Assembly (NCBI GenBank): GCA_963522175.1
Contig: CAUQXC010000002.1
Span: 62,001 to 126,000 of the forward strand
Length of the DNA stretch: 64,000 nt
Reading direction: 5' to 3'
DNA from: CAKAHY01 sp963522175
Lineage (GTDB): Bacteria; Bacillota; Clostridia; Lachnospirales; Lachnospiraceae
Shown: piece after piece, positions 8,955 to 18,911 of the stretch
Numbering within the stretch: the stretch's first letter is position 1
Layout: each line of letters opens with the position of its first letter
Position numbers and translations under genes: made by a program
Notes under the pieces: generated by a model
What the model saw: the letters and a program-made list of their open reading frames with translations, nothing else
What the model was told of the DNA's origin: nothing
The model's database searches: none

Positions 8955-10397
8955 CTATCCTATCAAATACCTGTATAATTCTTCATATTTGAGAGCGGAA
9001 CTTGCCCATGAATAATCCGTACTCATTCCTCTGTCTATAATCTTATTCCACTCCGCTTTTCTGTTTTGATAAATATGTTTTGCATATCTTATTTGGTCAA
9101 GCATCTCATGTGCATTGTAATTACTGAAAGAGAAGCCGGTTCCGAAGCTCGTATACTCATTATAAGGGATAACCGTATCCTTAAGACCTCCCGTCTCTCT
9201 GACAATAGGAACGCAACCGTAGCGAAGAGACATAAGCTGGGATAAGCCGCAAGGCTCAAAAAGAGAAGGCATCAAAAACGCATCCGCTCCCGCATAAATT
9301 TTATGAGAAAGCTCCTCGGAGTAGTAAATATTTGCGCTTACTCTCTCATGGTACTTCCATGCATAGTGTCTGAACATATTTTCATACATGGCATCCCCCG
9401 TACCCAAAACCACAAGCTGTGTATCTTCGGTACAGATCTCTTCAATTACGCAGTTAATAAGGTCAAGCCCCTTTTGATCCGTAAGTCTTGAAACTATAGC
9501 TATCATAAAAGCCTTGTCATCAGGATTAAGCCCGAGCTGCTCCTGTAAGGCTCTTTTATTTTCAATCCTGCGTCTTCTGAAATTATGAATATTATAATTT
9601 TGTTTTATATCTACGTCAGTTTCAGGATTAAAGACCTCATAATCTATTCCGTTTACAATACCCCTGAGTGAAGCCGACCTTGCCTGTAAAAGCCCTTCCA
9701 AATGCTCACCGTAAAACTCGGTTTTTATTTCCTCCGCATATGTGTCGCTTACGGTAGTTATGGCATCGGCATAAACAAGTCCGCCCTTTAAGAGGTTTGC
9801 ATCCTTGTATGCTTCAAGCTTATCGCTTGTAAAGAAATATTCGGACAAACCGCTGAATCTTTTAACAGTCTCAATATCCCATGTTCCTTGGAACTTAAGG
9901 TTATGAATGGTCATAACGCTCTTAATATTCCTGTAAAAATCGGAGCCGGCAAATCTTTCTTTGAGATACACGGGAACAAGCCCGGTTTGCCAGTCATGAC
10001 AATTTATAAGGTCGGGCTTAAAGCCAAGTGCCGGCAAAGCACACAAAGCCGCATATGAAAAGAAAATGAACTTTTCTATATCATAAAGCCAGTCACCGTA
10101 AGGCTTAGGACCTCCGAAATACTCCTCATTATCTATGAAATAAAAATTAATTCCGCCGAATTCAGTCTTAAAAAGCCCCACATATCTGCTTGCACCGTTA
10201 TAATCTATATAAAAGTTACTCAGATACTCAAATTTGGAGCTGAACTTTTCGGGAATACACAAATATTTAGGTAAAATCACGGCACATTCAAACTGCGACT
10301 TGTCAAAATATTTCGGCAAAGAACCGACAACATCCGCCAATCCGCCTGTTTTAATAAATGGTACCGCCTCACTCGCAATAAAGAGAATTCTTTTCAT
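8955..10397 (-). CDS. glgA: Glycogen synthase (ADP-glucose type)
   Basis: Transfers glucose from ADP-glucose to a growing alpha-1,4-glucan. KTGGLADVVGSLPK (residues 16-29) is the family's ADP-glucose-binding signature, and EPCGLSQLMSLRYG near the C-terminus is the GT5 donor-site motif. Length (480 residues) is typical. It stands alone; no glgB, glgC or glgP is nearby. It sits 8 bp after recN in the long minus-strand array. The ATG is preceded by TAGGAGG. Confidence 0.96.
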   Translation of the reverse strand: MKRILFIASEAVPFIKTGGLADVVGSLPKYFDKSQFECAVILPKYLCIPEKFSSKFEYLSNFYIDYNGASRYVGLFKTEFGGINFYFIDNEEYFGGPKPYGDWLYDIEKFIFFSYAALCALPALGFKPDLINCHDWQTGLVPVYLKERFAGSDFYRNIKSVMTIHNLKFQGTWDIETVKRFSGLSEYFFTSDKLEAYKDANLLKGGLVYADAITTVSDTYAEEIKTEFYGEHLEGLLQARSASLRGIVNGIDYEVFNPETDVDIKQNYNIHNFRRRRIENKRALQEQLGLNPDDKAFMIAIVSRLTDQKGLDLINCVIEEICTEDTQLVVLGTGDAMYENMFRHYAWKYHERVSANIYYSEELSHKIYAGADAFLMPSLFEPCGLSQLMSLRYGCVPIVRETGGLKDTVIPYNEYTSFGTGFSFSNYNAHEMLDQIRYAKHIYQNRKAEWNKIIDRGMSTDYSWASSALKYEELYRYLIG

Positions 10398-10405
10398 AAA
10401 GCCTC

Positions 10406-12067
10406 CTACCTGTTCTTAAATTTATCAGCCAATTCCTTCATCTCCTTGGCTGTGCCCAAAACCGCCGTCGTAATCTCGCTTCCTCCTAAAAGTCTCGCCA
10501 ACTCGTCAATAAGTGCAGAAGCTTTGATATTTGTTACATGTGTTTTTGTCTCGTTTTTGTCGCTGGACTTTTCTATAAGATAATTATAATCCGCCATAGC
10601 TGCAATCTGCGGTAAATGTGTTATACATAAAACCTGATGATTTTTTGCCGTTACAGAAAGCTTTTGCGCAACCTTTTGTGCCGTTCTTCCGCTTATACCG
10701 GTGTCTATCTCATCAAAAATAAGTGTTTCTATGTCATCCGTATCCGCAAGAACCGCTTTAAATGCCAGCATTATTCTTGATAACTCACCACCACTTGCTA
10801 TATCCTTTAAAGGCTTTAAAGGATTTCCCGGATTTGTGGAAAGCATAAAGTCTATATCATCAAGCCCTTTACTTGTAAAGCTGTTTTGTTCTTTAAACCT
10901 TATAGCAAACTCAACATTAAGAAAGTTTAAATCCGACAGATTTTCTATTATTTCCTTTTCAAATTTCTTTGCCGCTTTTTTTCTATCTTCTCTTAACGCT
11001 AAAGCCTCATCCGTATATTTTTCACTGAGAAGCTTAAGCTCTTCTTCAAACCTGCTTTTGTTTGCCGAAAAATCCGTGAGCTCTTTAAGTCTGAGTTTTT
11101 TAGAACGCAAAATCTCAGCAAGCTTATCAATATCTTTTGTATATTTACTCGTAAATCTGTTTACAAAATCCAATCTTTTTTGGATTTTCTCAAAATTTTC
11201 TTCATCATATTCCAGACCTTCAAGGTACTTATTTATTTCCAAGCTCAAATCACTTATATTTGCATCCACATCCGTAAGTGCCTGTTCTATGGCTTCAAGC
11301 CTCTTATCATAGCTTGACACCTCTCTAAGCTCCGCCGCCGCTTCGCCTATATTACAATCTTTTAATATGGTAAAGGCACTTTTAAGATGTTCGTCTATAT
11401 CCGAAATAGCTTTAAGCTTTCTGAATGCGGTATTAAGCTTTTCTTCTTCATTGGCTTTTAATTTGGCATTTTCAATTTCTCTGATCTCGTATTTAAGAAT
11501 ATCTATTTCTCTGTCTCTAACGAAATCATCATCCAAAGTACCCAGTTTTTCACTTAATCTTTTATAGTCCGTATATAATTTACCAAGCTCTTCTTTTCTA
11601 AACCCCGCCGCTTCGTCAAGCATGCTGTCCAGTATATCAAGCTGCTTTGAAGGAGACAGTAAGGACTGATGCTCATGCTGTCCGTGTATGTCTATAAGAA
11701 TATGAGTCAATGCCGAAAGCCTGGTCAAAGTTACGCTCTCGTCATTAACACGCTGAACGCTTCTGCTTTCGGTAAGCTTCCTGCTTATAAGCACCAGACC
11801 GTCGTCGGCAATATTAAAATCCAAACTTTTGATATATTCAATTTTTTTTGCATCTTCAACCTTGAAAATAAGCTCGGTGTATGCAAAATCTTCACCTTCT
11901 CTTATTATATCCCTTGATACCTTTGCGCCCAAGGCAAAATTAATGGCATCTATCAATATGGATTTTCCCGCACCGGTTTCTCCCGAAAGTACGGTTAAGC
12001 CGTTATAAAAATCAAGATCGGCTTTTTCAATCAATGCCATATTTTTTATATGAAGCTCTAAAAGCAT
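10406..12067 (-). CDS. recN: DNA repair ATPase RecN
   Basis: SMC-like ATPase of recombinational double-strand break repair. The Walker A GETGAGKS is at residues 29-36. A long coiled-coil middle (about 150-370) is broken by a short hinge, and the C-terminal half holds the ABC signature (SGGELSRIMLA) and Walker B (LIFDEIDTGISG). The protein is 553 residues. It follows argR after 8 bp, the usual Firmicutes order. Confidence 0.97.
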   Translation of the reverse strand: MLLELHIKNMALIEKADLDFYNGLTVLSGETGAGKSILIDAINFALGAKVSRDIIREGEDFAYTELIFKVEDAKKIEYIKSLDFNIADDGLVLISRKLTESRSVQRVNDESVTLTRLSALTHILIDIHGQHEHQSLLSPSKQLDILDSMLDEAAGFRKEELGKLYTDYKRLSEKLGTLDDDFVRDREIDILKYEIREIENAKLKANEEEKLNTAFRKLKAISDIDEHLKSAFTILKDCNIGEAAAELREVSSYDKRLEAIEQALTDVDANISDLSLEINKYLEGLEYDEENFEKIQKRLDFVNRFTSKYTKDIDKLAEILRSKKLRLKELTDFSANKSRFEEELKLLSEKYTDEALALREDRKKAAKKFEKEIIENLSDLNFLNVEFAIRFKEQNSFTSKGLDDIDFMLSTNPGNPLKPLKDIASGGELSRIMLAFKAVLADTDDIETLIFDEIDTGISGRTAQKVAQKLSVTAKNHQVLCITHLPQIAAMADYNYLIEKSSDKNETKTHVTNIKASALIDELARLLGGSEITTAVLGTAKEMKELADKFKNR

Positions 12068-12075
12068 TTAATCTC

Positions 12076-12528
12076 CTATTCTGAAATGATTTTTTTTATT
12101 TTTTCCGCAACATTTGCGGCTTCTTTATCGGTTTTTATTGCACAGAATATGGTATCGTCCCCTGCTATACAGCCGACTATTCCTTCCAGCTTCAGCCCGT
12201 CTATGACTGCGGCAACAGCCATTGCCATACCCGAAACCGTTTTAATAACAAGAAAATTTCCGGCGGTATCTACCAAAAGTACCGTGTCCTTAAGTATTCG
12301 CACATACTTGGCATTTTCATCATCGTCATTTTCCATAGGTATGTAATGCTGAGCCTCACCTTTTTTTTCACCGGTCTTGTTGACCTTTAACTGCTTTATA
12401 TCCCTTGAAACCGTCGCCTGTGTCACATTGAAGCCCTCGCTTCTTAAAATATTGACAATATCCTGCTGCCTTTCTATTTTAGAGCTGCTTATTATTTCCA
12501 GTATTCTTTTTTGCCTAAGATTTCTCAT
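12076..12528 (-). CDS. argR: Arginine repressor ArgR
   Basis: Arginine-responsive transcription factor. The N-terminal winged helix-turn-helix (residues ~1-70) includes a SRDIKQL recognition helix region. The C-terminal hexamerisation and arginine-binding domain ends with GCIAGDDTIFCA. At 150 residues it has the family length. Its start codon immediately follows the nadK stop, so the genes are coupled. Its targets would be arginine biosynthesis or catabolism genes outside this window. Confidence 0.95.
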   Translation of the reverse strand: MRNLRQKRILEIISSSKIERQQDIVNILRSEGFNVTQATVSRDIKQLKVNKTGEKKGEAQHYIPMENDDDENAKYVRILKDTVLLVDTAGNFLVIKTVSGMAMAVAAVIDGLKLEGIVGCIAGDDTIFCAIKTDKEAANVAEKIKKIISE

Positions 12529-13356
12529 TTATAAACCTCTCATCTTGTTTCTGAGATTATCTATAAAGGTGGTTCCGGAAAGCTTTATAAAACAAGCTTT
12601 TATTTTTGACTCTTTAATTATGACACGGTCTCCCTTGCCCAGATTTATAGTGTTTTCACCGTCAAAAACGGCTATTCTTTCCGCCGCCTCTTCACCCTTT
12701 ATTTCTATATCCAACACCGAATCGGGTGATAAAACTATACTGCGTAAATTAAGTGTATGCGGGCAAATCGGCGTTACTATAATCATTCTTGCTCTCGGCT
12801 CGGCTAAAGGTCCCCCGGCACTTAAATTATATGCCGTTGAGCCTGTAGGCGTCGATACTATTATACCATCACTGTTATACTCATTCAGAAACTCTTCATT
12901 AACTTTTATACTGCATTTTATAGTCTTTCCTGTTAAGATTCTGGTAATACACATTTCATTAAGAGCAAGATACTTTTTTGTATATACTCCGTTTTTTATG
13001 GCATAACCTCTGAGCATCATCCTTTTTTCTATCTCAAAATCATCCGCAAGCAACCTGTCTATTATATCTTCCGGATTTTCATTTTTATTTATAGCCGTCA
13101 AGTAGCCCAAATGCCCCATATTTATTCCGAGTATCGGAATATTAAGACCCGCCACATCTCTTGCGGCACGCATTATCGTTCCGTCCCCTCCCAAGCTTAT
13201 TATACAATCCGTGTTCTTGGGAAGCTTATTAACATCGGTATAACCTACACTTCTTTCGCACTTAGCGCCTTTGAGCGACAAAAGCCTTTCTATGTTGTCC
13301 GCATACTGCACAACACCTTCTTTTGTATCATTTAAAACAAGATAAAAGTTTTTCAT
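12529..13356 (-). CDS. nadK: NAD kinase
   Basis: Makes NADP from NAD with ATP or polyphosphate. The catalytic GGDGT is at residues 56-60. The NE motif (ALNEMCI) and the glycine-rich GSTAYNLSAGGP match the family. The 275-residue length fits the bacterial short form. It lies between tlyA and argR with gaps of 3 and 0 bp, in the standard Firmicutes cluster. Confidence 0.96.
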   Translation of the reverse strand: MKNFYLVLNDTKEGVVQYADNIERLLSLKGAKCERSVGYTDVNKLPKNTDCIISLGGDGTIMRAARDVAGLNIPILGINMGHLGYLTAINKNENPEDIIDRLLADDFEIEKRMMLRGYAIKNGVYTKKYLALNEMCITRILTGKTIKCSIKVNEEFLNEYNSDGIIVSTPTGSTAYNLSAGGPLAEPRARMIIVTPICPHTLNLRSIVLSPDSVLDIEIKGEEAAERIAVFDGENTINLGKGDRVIIKESKIKACFIKLSGTTFIDNLRNKMRGL

Positions 13357-13359
13357 ACA

Positions 13360-14166
13360 CTAACTCCTGTCCAGACTTTTATGAGCCGAATCAACAACAG
13401 CCTTTATATCTATTTCCTTTTTATCAAGTGCATTCTCCGACTTAGATAAATAATACAGATATTCTATATTTCCTTCGGGACCCTTAACGGGAGAAAAACT
13501 TAAAGCCAATATTTTAAAGGAGTTTTCTCTCGCATAGGAAAAAACCGCTTCAATAACCTCTTCATGCACCTTGGGGTCTCTGACCACCCCCTTTTTTCCG
13601 ACTTTTTCTCTTCCCGCCTCAAACTGCGGCTTTATGAGGGCAACAAGCTCCCCTTCGGGAGATAAAAGTTCTCTGACAGTCGGTAAAACCTTTGATAATG
13701 AAATAAAACTTACATCAATAGAAGAAAAATCTATATCATCCTGTATATGCTCATGAGTAACATATCTGATATTGGTTCTTTCCATGCAGGTTACCCTGCT
13801 GTCATTTCTGAGCTTCCAGTCAAGCTGTCCGTGCCCGACATCCACCGCATAAACCTTTTTCGCCTTGTTTTGAAGCATGCAGTCCGTAAATCCGCCGGTG
13901 GAAGAACCCACATCCATGCAGACCTTATCATCAAGCTTTAAGTTAAACTCGAGAAGTGCCTTTTCAAGCTTGAGTCCTCCTCTGCTGACATATTTTAAGG
14001 TGGAACCTCTAAGCTCCACAGAAAGATTTTCATCAAAGGTGCTGCCCGCCTTATCCTCTTTCATGCCGTCCACATAGACTATGCCCGACATTATTATAGC
14101 CTTCGCTTTTTCTCTTGAGGGTGCCAGTCCCTTCTTTACCAACAGCATATCCAATCTTTCTTTCAC
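13360..14166 (-). CDS. tlyA: TlyA-family rRNA (cytidine-2'-O)-methyltransferase
   Basis: An N-terminal S4 RNA-binding domain (residues ~1-65) precedes a FtsJ/RrmJ-like methyltransferase domain whose SAM motif is MDVGSSTGGFTDC. TlyA proteins methylate 2'-OH groups of cytidines in 16S and/or 23S rRNA. The start is GTG (14164-14166), sharing one base with the dxs TAG stop, with AAGGAGTT upstream. This is a tight coupling. The 268-residue size fits the family. Which rRNA positions are modified is not predictable here. Confidence 0.92.
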   Translation of the reverse strand: MKERLDMLLVKKGLAPSREKAKAIIMSGIVYVDGMKEDKAGSTFDENLSVELRGSTLKYVSRGGLKLEKALLEFNLKLDDKVCMDVGSSTGGFTDCMLQNKAKKVYAVDVGHGQLDWKLRNDSRVTCMERTNIRYVTHEHIQDDIDFSSIDVSFISLSKVLPTVRELLSPEGELVALIKPQFEAGREKVGKKGVVRDPKVHEEVIEAVFSYARENSFKILALSFSPVKGPEGNIEYLYYLSKSENALDKKEIDIKAVVDSAHKSLDRS

Positions 14167-16019
14167 TAAAATAACTCCTTAAGCTTTAAATAAACAGACT
14201 CCGAATCAATCCCCAAATCTTTTTTCAGCAGACTTACATCGCCATGTTCAACATATCTGTCATCAATACCTACGTGAATAATCCTCTTGTTTTTATATTT
14301 AGAGTTTATGTAATCCGATATACAAAGTCCCACACCGCCGTTTATTACATTTTCCTCCATAGTAACTATTATATCATGTTTTTCGGCTATGTAATCAAGC
14401 ATTTGCAAATCCAAAGGCTTTGCAAAGCGAAGATTTACAAGACTTACTTTTTTGTTATCCGCCTTCAGTTTATTTCTTACATGGTCTCCCGTACTTACCA
14501 TGGTACCCAGACAAAGTAAAGCCGTGTCCTCTTCATCATATAAAATTTCGGACTTTCCGTACTCTATTTCATTTTCCCTATCGGAGAAACCCATGTACGC
14601 CTCTCCTCGGGGATATCTTATAGCGGCGGGCGAATTAAGCTCCAATAAAAACTTAAGTCCCGCTCTAAGCTCATTTGCATTCTTCGGAGCAAAAACAGTC
14701 ATATTCGGTATTAGATTCAAATATGACAGATCAAAAATCCCCTGATGCGTTTCACCGTCGGCACCGACAAGCCCCGCCCTGTCTATAGCAAAAACAACAG
14801 GAAGATTTTGTATACACACATCGTGAATTATCTGGTCAAATGCCCTTTGAAGAAACGAAGAATATACCGCAACAACAGGCTTAAGCTCTCCGGCAGCCAT
14901 TCCGGCAGCCATCGTTACCGCATGCTGTTCTGCAATACCCACATCAAAAAACCTTTTAGGATAAAGCTTTGAAAACTCACTGAGCCCCGTACCCTCGGGC
15001 ATTGCTGCGGTTATTGCACAAATTCTCTCATCTTCTTTTGCAAGCTCACAAACAGCATCTGAAAAAACGCTTGAATAGTCGGGTATCTTTTTATTGCTGA
15101 GGCTCTTTCCCGTAGCTATATCGAAGCTTGAGACACCGTGAAATTTTTCGGGTGCTTTTTCGGCAGGAACGTAGCCCTTTCCCTTCTTTGTAATAACATG
15201 AACCAAAACGGCATGGTCCAGCTTTTTCGCCTCTCTGAAAACCTTTATAAGTGCCTTGGTATCATGTCCGTCAACAGGCCCCAGATAAGTGATACCCATG
15301 TTCTCAAAAAACATTCCGGGAACAAGAAGCTGTTTAATACCGTCTTTAGTTTGTTTAAGTCCCGCAATGGCGGCGTTTCCGTACGGAATCCTGTTAAGTA
15401 TATCTACCAAAGTCCTTTTAAATTTATTATAAGGTCTTCCGGTTCGTATACTGTTTAAATAATTCGACACTCCTCCTACATTATGCGAGATCGACATTTC
15501 ATTGTCATTAAGAACAATAATGAAATTTTTATCAAGTCTTGCGGCATTATTAAGAGCCTCATAAGCCATTCCTCCGGTCAAAGCTCCGTCACCTATGACA
15601 CTGACTACAAAATTTTTCTTTTTGTTCAAATCTCTTGCATAAGTAAGACCGAGACCCGCCGATATACTTGTTGAGGAATGCCCCGTGTTAAAAGCGTCAC
15701 AGGAGCTTTCCACAGTTTTCGGAAATCCTGCCATACCCTTGTATTTTCTTAACTCGTCAAAAGAATCTTTCCTTCCGCTCAGTATTTTATGGGTATAACT
15801 TTGATGCCCCACATCCCAGATTATCTTATCATCGGGAAGATTAAAGCATGAAAACAAGGCAATGGTAAGCTCCACAACCCCTAAATTACTGGCAAGATGT
15901 CCTCCGACCTTGCTGAGTTTTTTTATAAGAAAAACTCGAATCTCCTTTGCCAGCTTATCATAATCTTCCGGCTTTATCTTTTTAATGTCCCCGGCTTTGT
16001 TTATACTGTCAAGTAACAT
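14166..16019 (-). CDS. dxs: 1-deoxy-D-xylulose-5-phosphate synthase
   Basis: Thiamine diphosphate enzyme that condenses pyruvate and glyceraldehyde 3-phosphate, the first step of the MEP pathway. GDGALTGGMAYEALNNA is the ThDP-binding motif in the N-terminal half. GIAEQHAVTMAAGMA in the transketolase-like middle domain includes the catalytic Glu/His region. At 617 residues it is full length. It lies between ispA and tlyA, and IspH of the same pathway is encoded at 1632-2480. Confidence 0.97.
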   Translation of the reverse strand: MLLDSINKAGDIKKIKPEDYDKLAKEIRVFLIKKLSKVGGHLASNLGVVELTIALFSCFNLPDDKIIWDVGHQSYTHKILSGRKDSFDELRKYKGMAGFPKTVESSCDAFNTGHSSTSISAGLGLTYARDLNKKKNFVVSVIGDGALTGGMAYEALNNAARLDKNFIIVLNDNEMSISHNVGGVSNYLNSIRTGRPYNKFKRTLVDILNRIPYGNAAIAGLKQTKDGIKQLLVPGMFFENMGITYLGPVDGHDTKALIKVFREAKKLDHAVLVHVITKKGKGYVPAEKAPEKFHGVSSFDIATGKSLSNKKIPDYSSVFSDAVCELAKEDERICAITAAMPEGTGLSEFSKLYPKRFFDVGIAEQHAVTMAAGMAAGELKPVVAVYSSFLQRAFDQIIHDVCIQNLPVVFAIDRAGLVGADGETHQGIFDLSYLNLIPNMTVFAPKNANELRAGLKFLLELNSPAAIRYPRGEAYMGFSDRENEIEYGKSEILYDEEDTALLCLGTMVSTGDHVRNKLKADNKKVSLVNLRFAKPLDLQMLDYIAEKHDIIVTMEENVINGGVGLCISDYINSKYKNKRIIHVGIDDRYVEHGDVSLLKKDLGIDSESVYLKLKELF

Positions 16020-16027
16020 ATTCCCTC

Positions 16028-16918
16028 TTAATTTTTTCTGTCAATGAGCCAATTTATGATATTTTTCATATTTTCTTTGTTGCCCGAAAACACATCAAGC
16101 ATACTTATGGCTTCACTTGACAAATCCTCCAAATACTTCTTGGAATTTTCCAAACCGTATATTTTAACATAAGTGTTTTTATTGTTATTTTCATCGGAAT
16201 GAACAGGCTTTCCAAGCTCCTTACTGCTCGAAACCTCATCAAGAATATCATCCTTAACCTGAAACGCCATCCCGATATTAAGAGCAATTTTTTTGATGAT
16301 ATTGGTTTCCTCATTCCTTGCCCCCGCAAGAACGGCTCCTATTGTCATGGATGCCTCTATAAGTGCTCCGGTTTTAAGTCTGTATATGTACTCAAGCTCC
16401 TCTTTTGTAAGATCCCGACCCGTCTTTTCAACATCTACCGTTTGTCCGCCTATCATACCGTTAATTCCCGTTTTATCCGAAAGGATGGAAAGAGCTCTTG
16501 TCATAAGCTTTAATCTGCTCATGTCTTCTTCTTTTTCCATAGCTTTTGCGATTATGTCAAATGCCTCCACGGATAGGGCGTCTCCTGCGAGAACAGCCAT
16601 GTCTTCGCCGAACCTTGCCCATGTACTTTTCTGTCCTCTTCTGAGCTCGTCATTATCTATACAGGGCAAATCATCATGTATAAGGCTGAAAGTGTGTATA
16701 AATTCTATTGCAGCCATAAAAGGTACAACAAAGCTTATGTCCTCATTTTTTGATATAAGCTTGTACGTTTCGAGCATAAGTAAAGGTCTTACCCTCTTAC
16801 CGCCGTTTTTTACAGCCTCATTCATGGCTTTTCTTACCGTTTTTGACAAATCCTCCTCATTGCAGAGGTATTCATAAATATAAGAATTAATAAGCTCCGT
16901 ACTATGATTAAACTCCAA
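16028..16918 (-). CDS. ispA: Farnesyl/geranylgeranyl diphosphate synthase family (IspA)
   Basis: trans-Prenyltransferase chain-elongation enzyme. The first aspartate-rich motif is DDLPCIDND and the second is KDDILDE near residue 220; GGKRVRP binds IPP. The length of 296 residues fits farnesyl diphosphate synthases. The start is a TTG at 16916-16918 with GGGGAG 5 nt upstream; no ATG lies close by and the N-terminus aligns with relatives. Product chain length (C15 versus longer) is inferred from context. Confidence 0.93.
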   Translation of the reverse strand: MEFNHSTELINSYIYEYLCNEEDLSKTVRKAMNEAVKNGGKRVRPLLMLETYKLISKNEDISFVVPFMAAIEFIHTFSLIHDDLPCIDNDELRRGQKSTWARFGEDMAVLAGDALSVEAFDIIAKAMEKEEDMSRLKLMTRALSILSDKTGINGMIGGQTVDVEKTGRDLTKEELEYIYRLKTGALIEASMTIGAVLAGARNEETNIIKKIALNIGMAFQVKDDILDEVSSSKELGKPVHSDENNNKNTYVKIYGLENSKKYLEDLSSEAISMLDVFSGNKENMKNIINWLIDRKN

Positions 16919-16920
16919 CT

Positions 16921-17139
16921 CTACTCCCCTTTTACATTCTTATTTTCAAGTATACTTAATTGCTTCTCCACAGTATCTATTTTAAGTCCCAAGTTCTTTA
17001 TAAGTCCCATACCGCTTTCATATATTTTAAAGCTCTCTTCAAGACCCGTCTCCGGATTCTCCAAAGAATGCAAAACCGCTTCCAAATCTTTAAAAAGCTC
17101 TTCTATGCTCTTATCTTCTTTTTCTTTTTTTGCAGGCAT
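16921..17139 (-). CDS. xseB: Exonuclease VII small subunit
   Basis: A 72-residue, highly charged helical protein with the XseB pattern (EELFKDLEAVLHSLENPETGLEE in short). It partners with XseA in single-strand DNA degradation. The ATG at 17137-17139 follows GAGGA; an in-frame GTG at 17151 is less likely. It starts 1 bp after the xseA stop and ends just before the ispA TTG. Confidence 0.93.
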   Translation of the reverse strand: MPAKKEKEDKSIEELFKDLEAVLHSLENPETGLEESFKIYESGMGLIKNLGLKIDTVEKQLSILENKNVKGE

Positions 17140-17140
17140 A

Positions 17141-18361
17141 TTATTCCTCACTTAATATTTGTTTGTATTCAAGCTCGGTAAGTCTTGCTTTTGCTTTACC
17201 GTCTTTAAACTGTAGATTGATCAAATCGCCCTCTTTAACATCGGCGAGTTTTGAAATCCTGTTGCCGTCCATACCCGATATATATGCATAGCCCTGCGCA
17301 ATTCTTTTTACCGGAGATAAACTTTCAAGCCTCGCCGCTAAAACCGACAGTCTTGATTTTGCATCCGTAAGTTTTACGTCAAACCTTCTTTCCATCCTGT
17401 TTTGTATATCCGCAAGTCTTGTTTTACACTGATTTATCTTTCTTTCCGGAGAATATGCGGCTATCTTAATCTTATAGGCTTTTAATCTGTTATCGAACAC
17501 CGTGAGTTTATTTCTCATTGCAGTTTTCATCCTGAGCTTTGCAGTATTTACGGTATCAAGGAAACTAAGATAATCAAAATTCGCTATTTCCGCAGCCTGA
17601 CTCGGGGTTGCCGCTCTTAAATCGGATACGAAATCGGAAATAGTAAAATCAGTTTCATGTCCGACCGCGCTTATAACGGGAGTTTTTGCATTAAAGATGG
17701 TGTGTGCCAGTTTTTCATCGTTAAATGCCCACAAATCCTCCATGCTTCCTCCGCCTCGTCCTATAATAATGACATCAAGCTGCATTTCATCAAGCTTCTT
17801 AATACCTTCCGCTACACTTCCTGCCGCACCTTCTCCTTGAACAAGTGCCGGATATAAAACAAGCTTCACATAGGGGTTACGCCTCTTACTCACATTGATT
17901 ATGTCCTGAATTGCCGCTCCTGTAGGCGAAGTAACTATTCCGATGTTCAGCGCATAACGGGGTACGGCTTTTTTGTGAGCATTATCAAAAAGCCCCATAG
18001 TCTCAAGTTTGTTTTTAAGCTCAAGATAACGCTCATACAGATTTCCAAGTCCGGCTTCCTCTATGCTCGAAGCGTATATCTGATAGGACCCGCCCTTTTC
18101 ATATACTTCTATACTTCCCGTTACGACAACCTTCATTCCGTCATAAAGCTTCACCTTAAGCCCGGAGCTTCTCTTACCGGCAAACATTATAGCCGAAATC
18201 TGTGATTTTTCATCCTTTAACGTAAAATAAATATGTCCTGCACTGTGATATTTGCAGTTACTGATTTCACCCTCTATGCTGAGGTTTGAAAGCGCGAAGT
18301 CGAGTGCAAACATATTCTTGATATATGCATTTACCTTGCTGACAGAATATACCTTTGCCAT
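17141..18361 (-). CDS. xseA: Exonuclease VII large subunit
   Basis: An N-terminal OB-fold (residues ~1-100, ending near KGGSYQIYASSIEEAG) binds DNA. The central catalytic domain contains GIVTSPTGAAIQDI and GRGGGSMEDLWAFNDE. A coiled-coil region follows for XseB binding. At 406 residues it matches Firmicutes homologues. The ribosome binding site is weak, suggesting coupling to nusB translation 3 bp upstream. Confidence 0.96.
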   Translation of the reverse strand: MAKVYSVSKVNAYIKNMFALDFALSNLSIEGEISNCKYHSAGHIYFTLKDEKSQISAIMFAGKRSSGLKVKLYDGMKVVVTGSIEVYEKGGSYQIYASSIEEAGLGNLYERYLELKNKLETMGLFDNAHKKAVPRYALNIGIVTSPTGAAIQDIINVSKRRNPYVKLVLYPALVQGEGAAGSVAEGIKKLDEMQLDVIIIGRGGGSMEDLWAFNDEKLAHTIFNAKTPVISAVGHETDFTISDFVSDLRAATPSQAAEIANFDYLSFLDTVNTAKLRMKTAMRNKLTVFDNRLKAYKIKIAAYSPERKINQCKTRLADIQNRMERRFDVKLTDAKSRLSVLAARLESLSPVKRIAQGYAYISGMDGNRISKLADVKEGDLINLQFKDGKAKARLTELEYKQILSEE

Positions 18362-18364
18362 ATT

Positions 18365-18808
18365 TTAAACCAACTTTGACAAAACTGCATTTACAAAAGC
18401 GGAGCTTTCATCTCTTCCGAATTTTTTCGCAAGATTTACCGCCTCATTTATAGCTACGCTCTCAGGTATATTTTCATCATACTTCATTTCATAATATGCC
18501 AACCTGAGAATATTTTTTTCCGCCTTCGCCATTCTTTCAAAACTCCAGCCCTCAACGGCTTCGGAAATTTTTTCATCTATTTCATTCAAATTTGACAAAC
18601 AGTCAAGAACCTTCTTTGAAGCTTCTTCTTTGTCAAATTCATCAAACACAACCTCATGGACAATCTCGACATGTCCGTTCTCATCGCTTTCATCTTCCGG
18701 AAGTTGCTCAAAATATAGGCTTACCTGCTCGCTTTTTTCGTCCTGCGGAGAAAAATCCGCAGCAAACAGCATTTTGAAGCAATGTTCTCTAAACAATACT
18801 CTATTCAT
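18365..18808 (-). CDS. nusB: Transcription antitermination factor NusB
   Basis: All-helical RNA-binding protein of the rRNA antitermination complex. The C-terminal part, with LAYYEMKYDENIPESVAINEAVNLAKKFG in pattern, is diagnostic. There is an acidic insertion near residues 27-60 (SEQVSLYFEQLPEDESDE region). Full length is 147 residues. It opens the cluster that runs through xseA, ispA, dxs and recN. AAAGGAAAAAG precedes the ATG, and a good promoter lies just upstream. Confidence 0.95.
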   Translation of the reverse strand: MNRVLFREHCFKMLFAADFSPQDEKSEQVSLYFEQLPEDESDENGHVEIVHEVVFDEFDKEEASKKVLDCLSNLNEIDEKISEAVEGWSFERMAKAEKNILRLAYYEMKYDENIPESVAINEAVNLAKKFGRDESSAFVNAVLSKLV

Positions 18809-18843
18809 CTTTTTCCTTTCGAAAAATATACTTAATCCAGTTT

Positions 18844-18872
18844 ATTATATATGATTTCAGAATTTTAAACAA
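18844..18872 (-). promoter_or_regulatory. Predicted sigma-A promoter for the nusB operon
   Basis: On the minus strand, TTGTTT (18867-18872) and a perfect TATAAT (18844-18849) are separated by 17 bp, about 36 bp upstream of the nusB start. Confidence 0.7.
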
Positions 18873-18911
18873 GGACAAACCGACCTCATGTCAGGCATTA
18901 AATATATATTC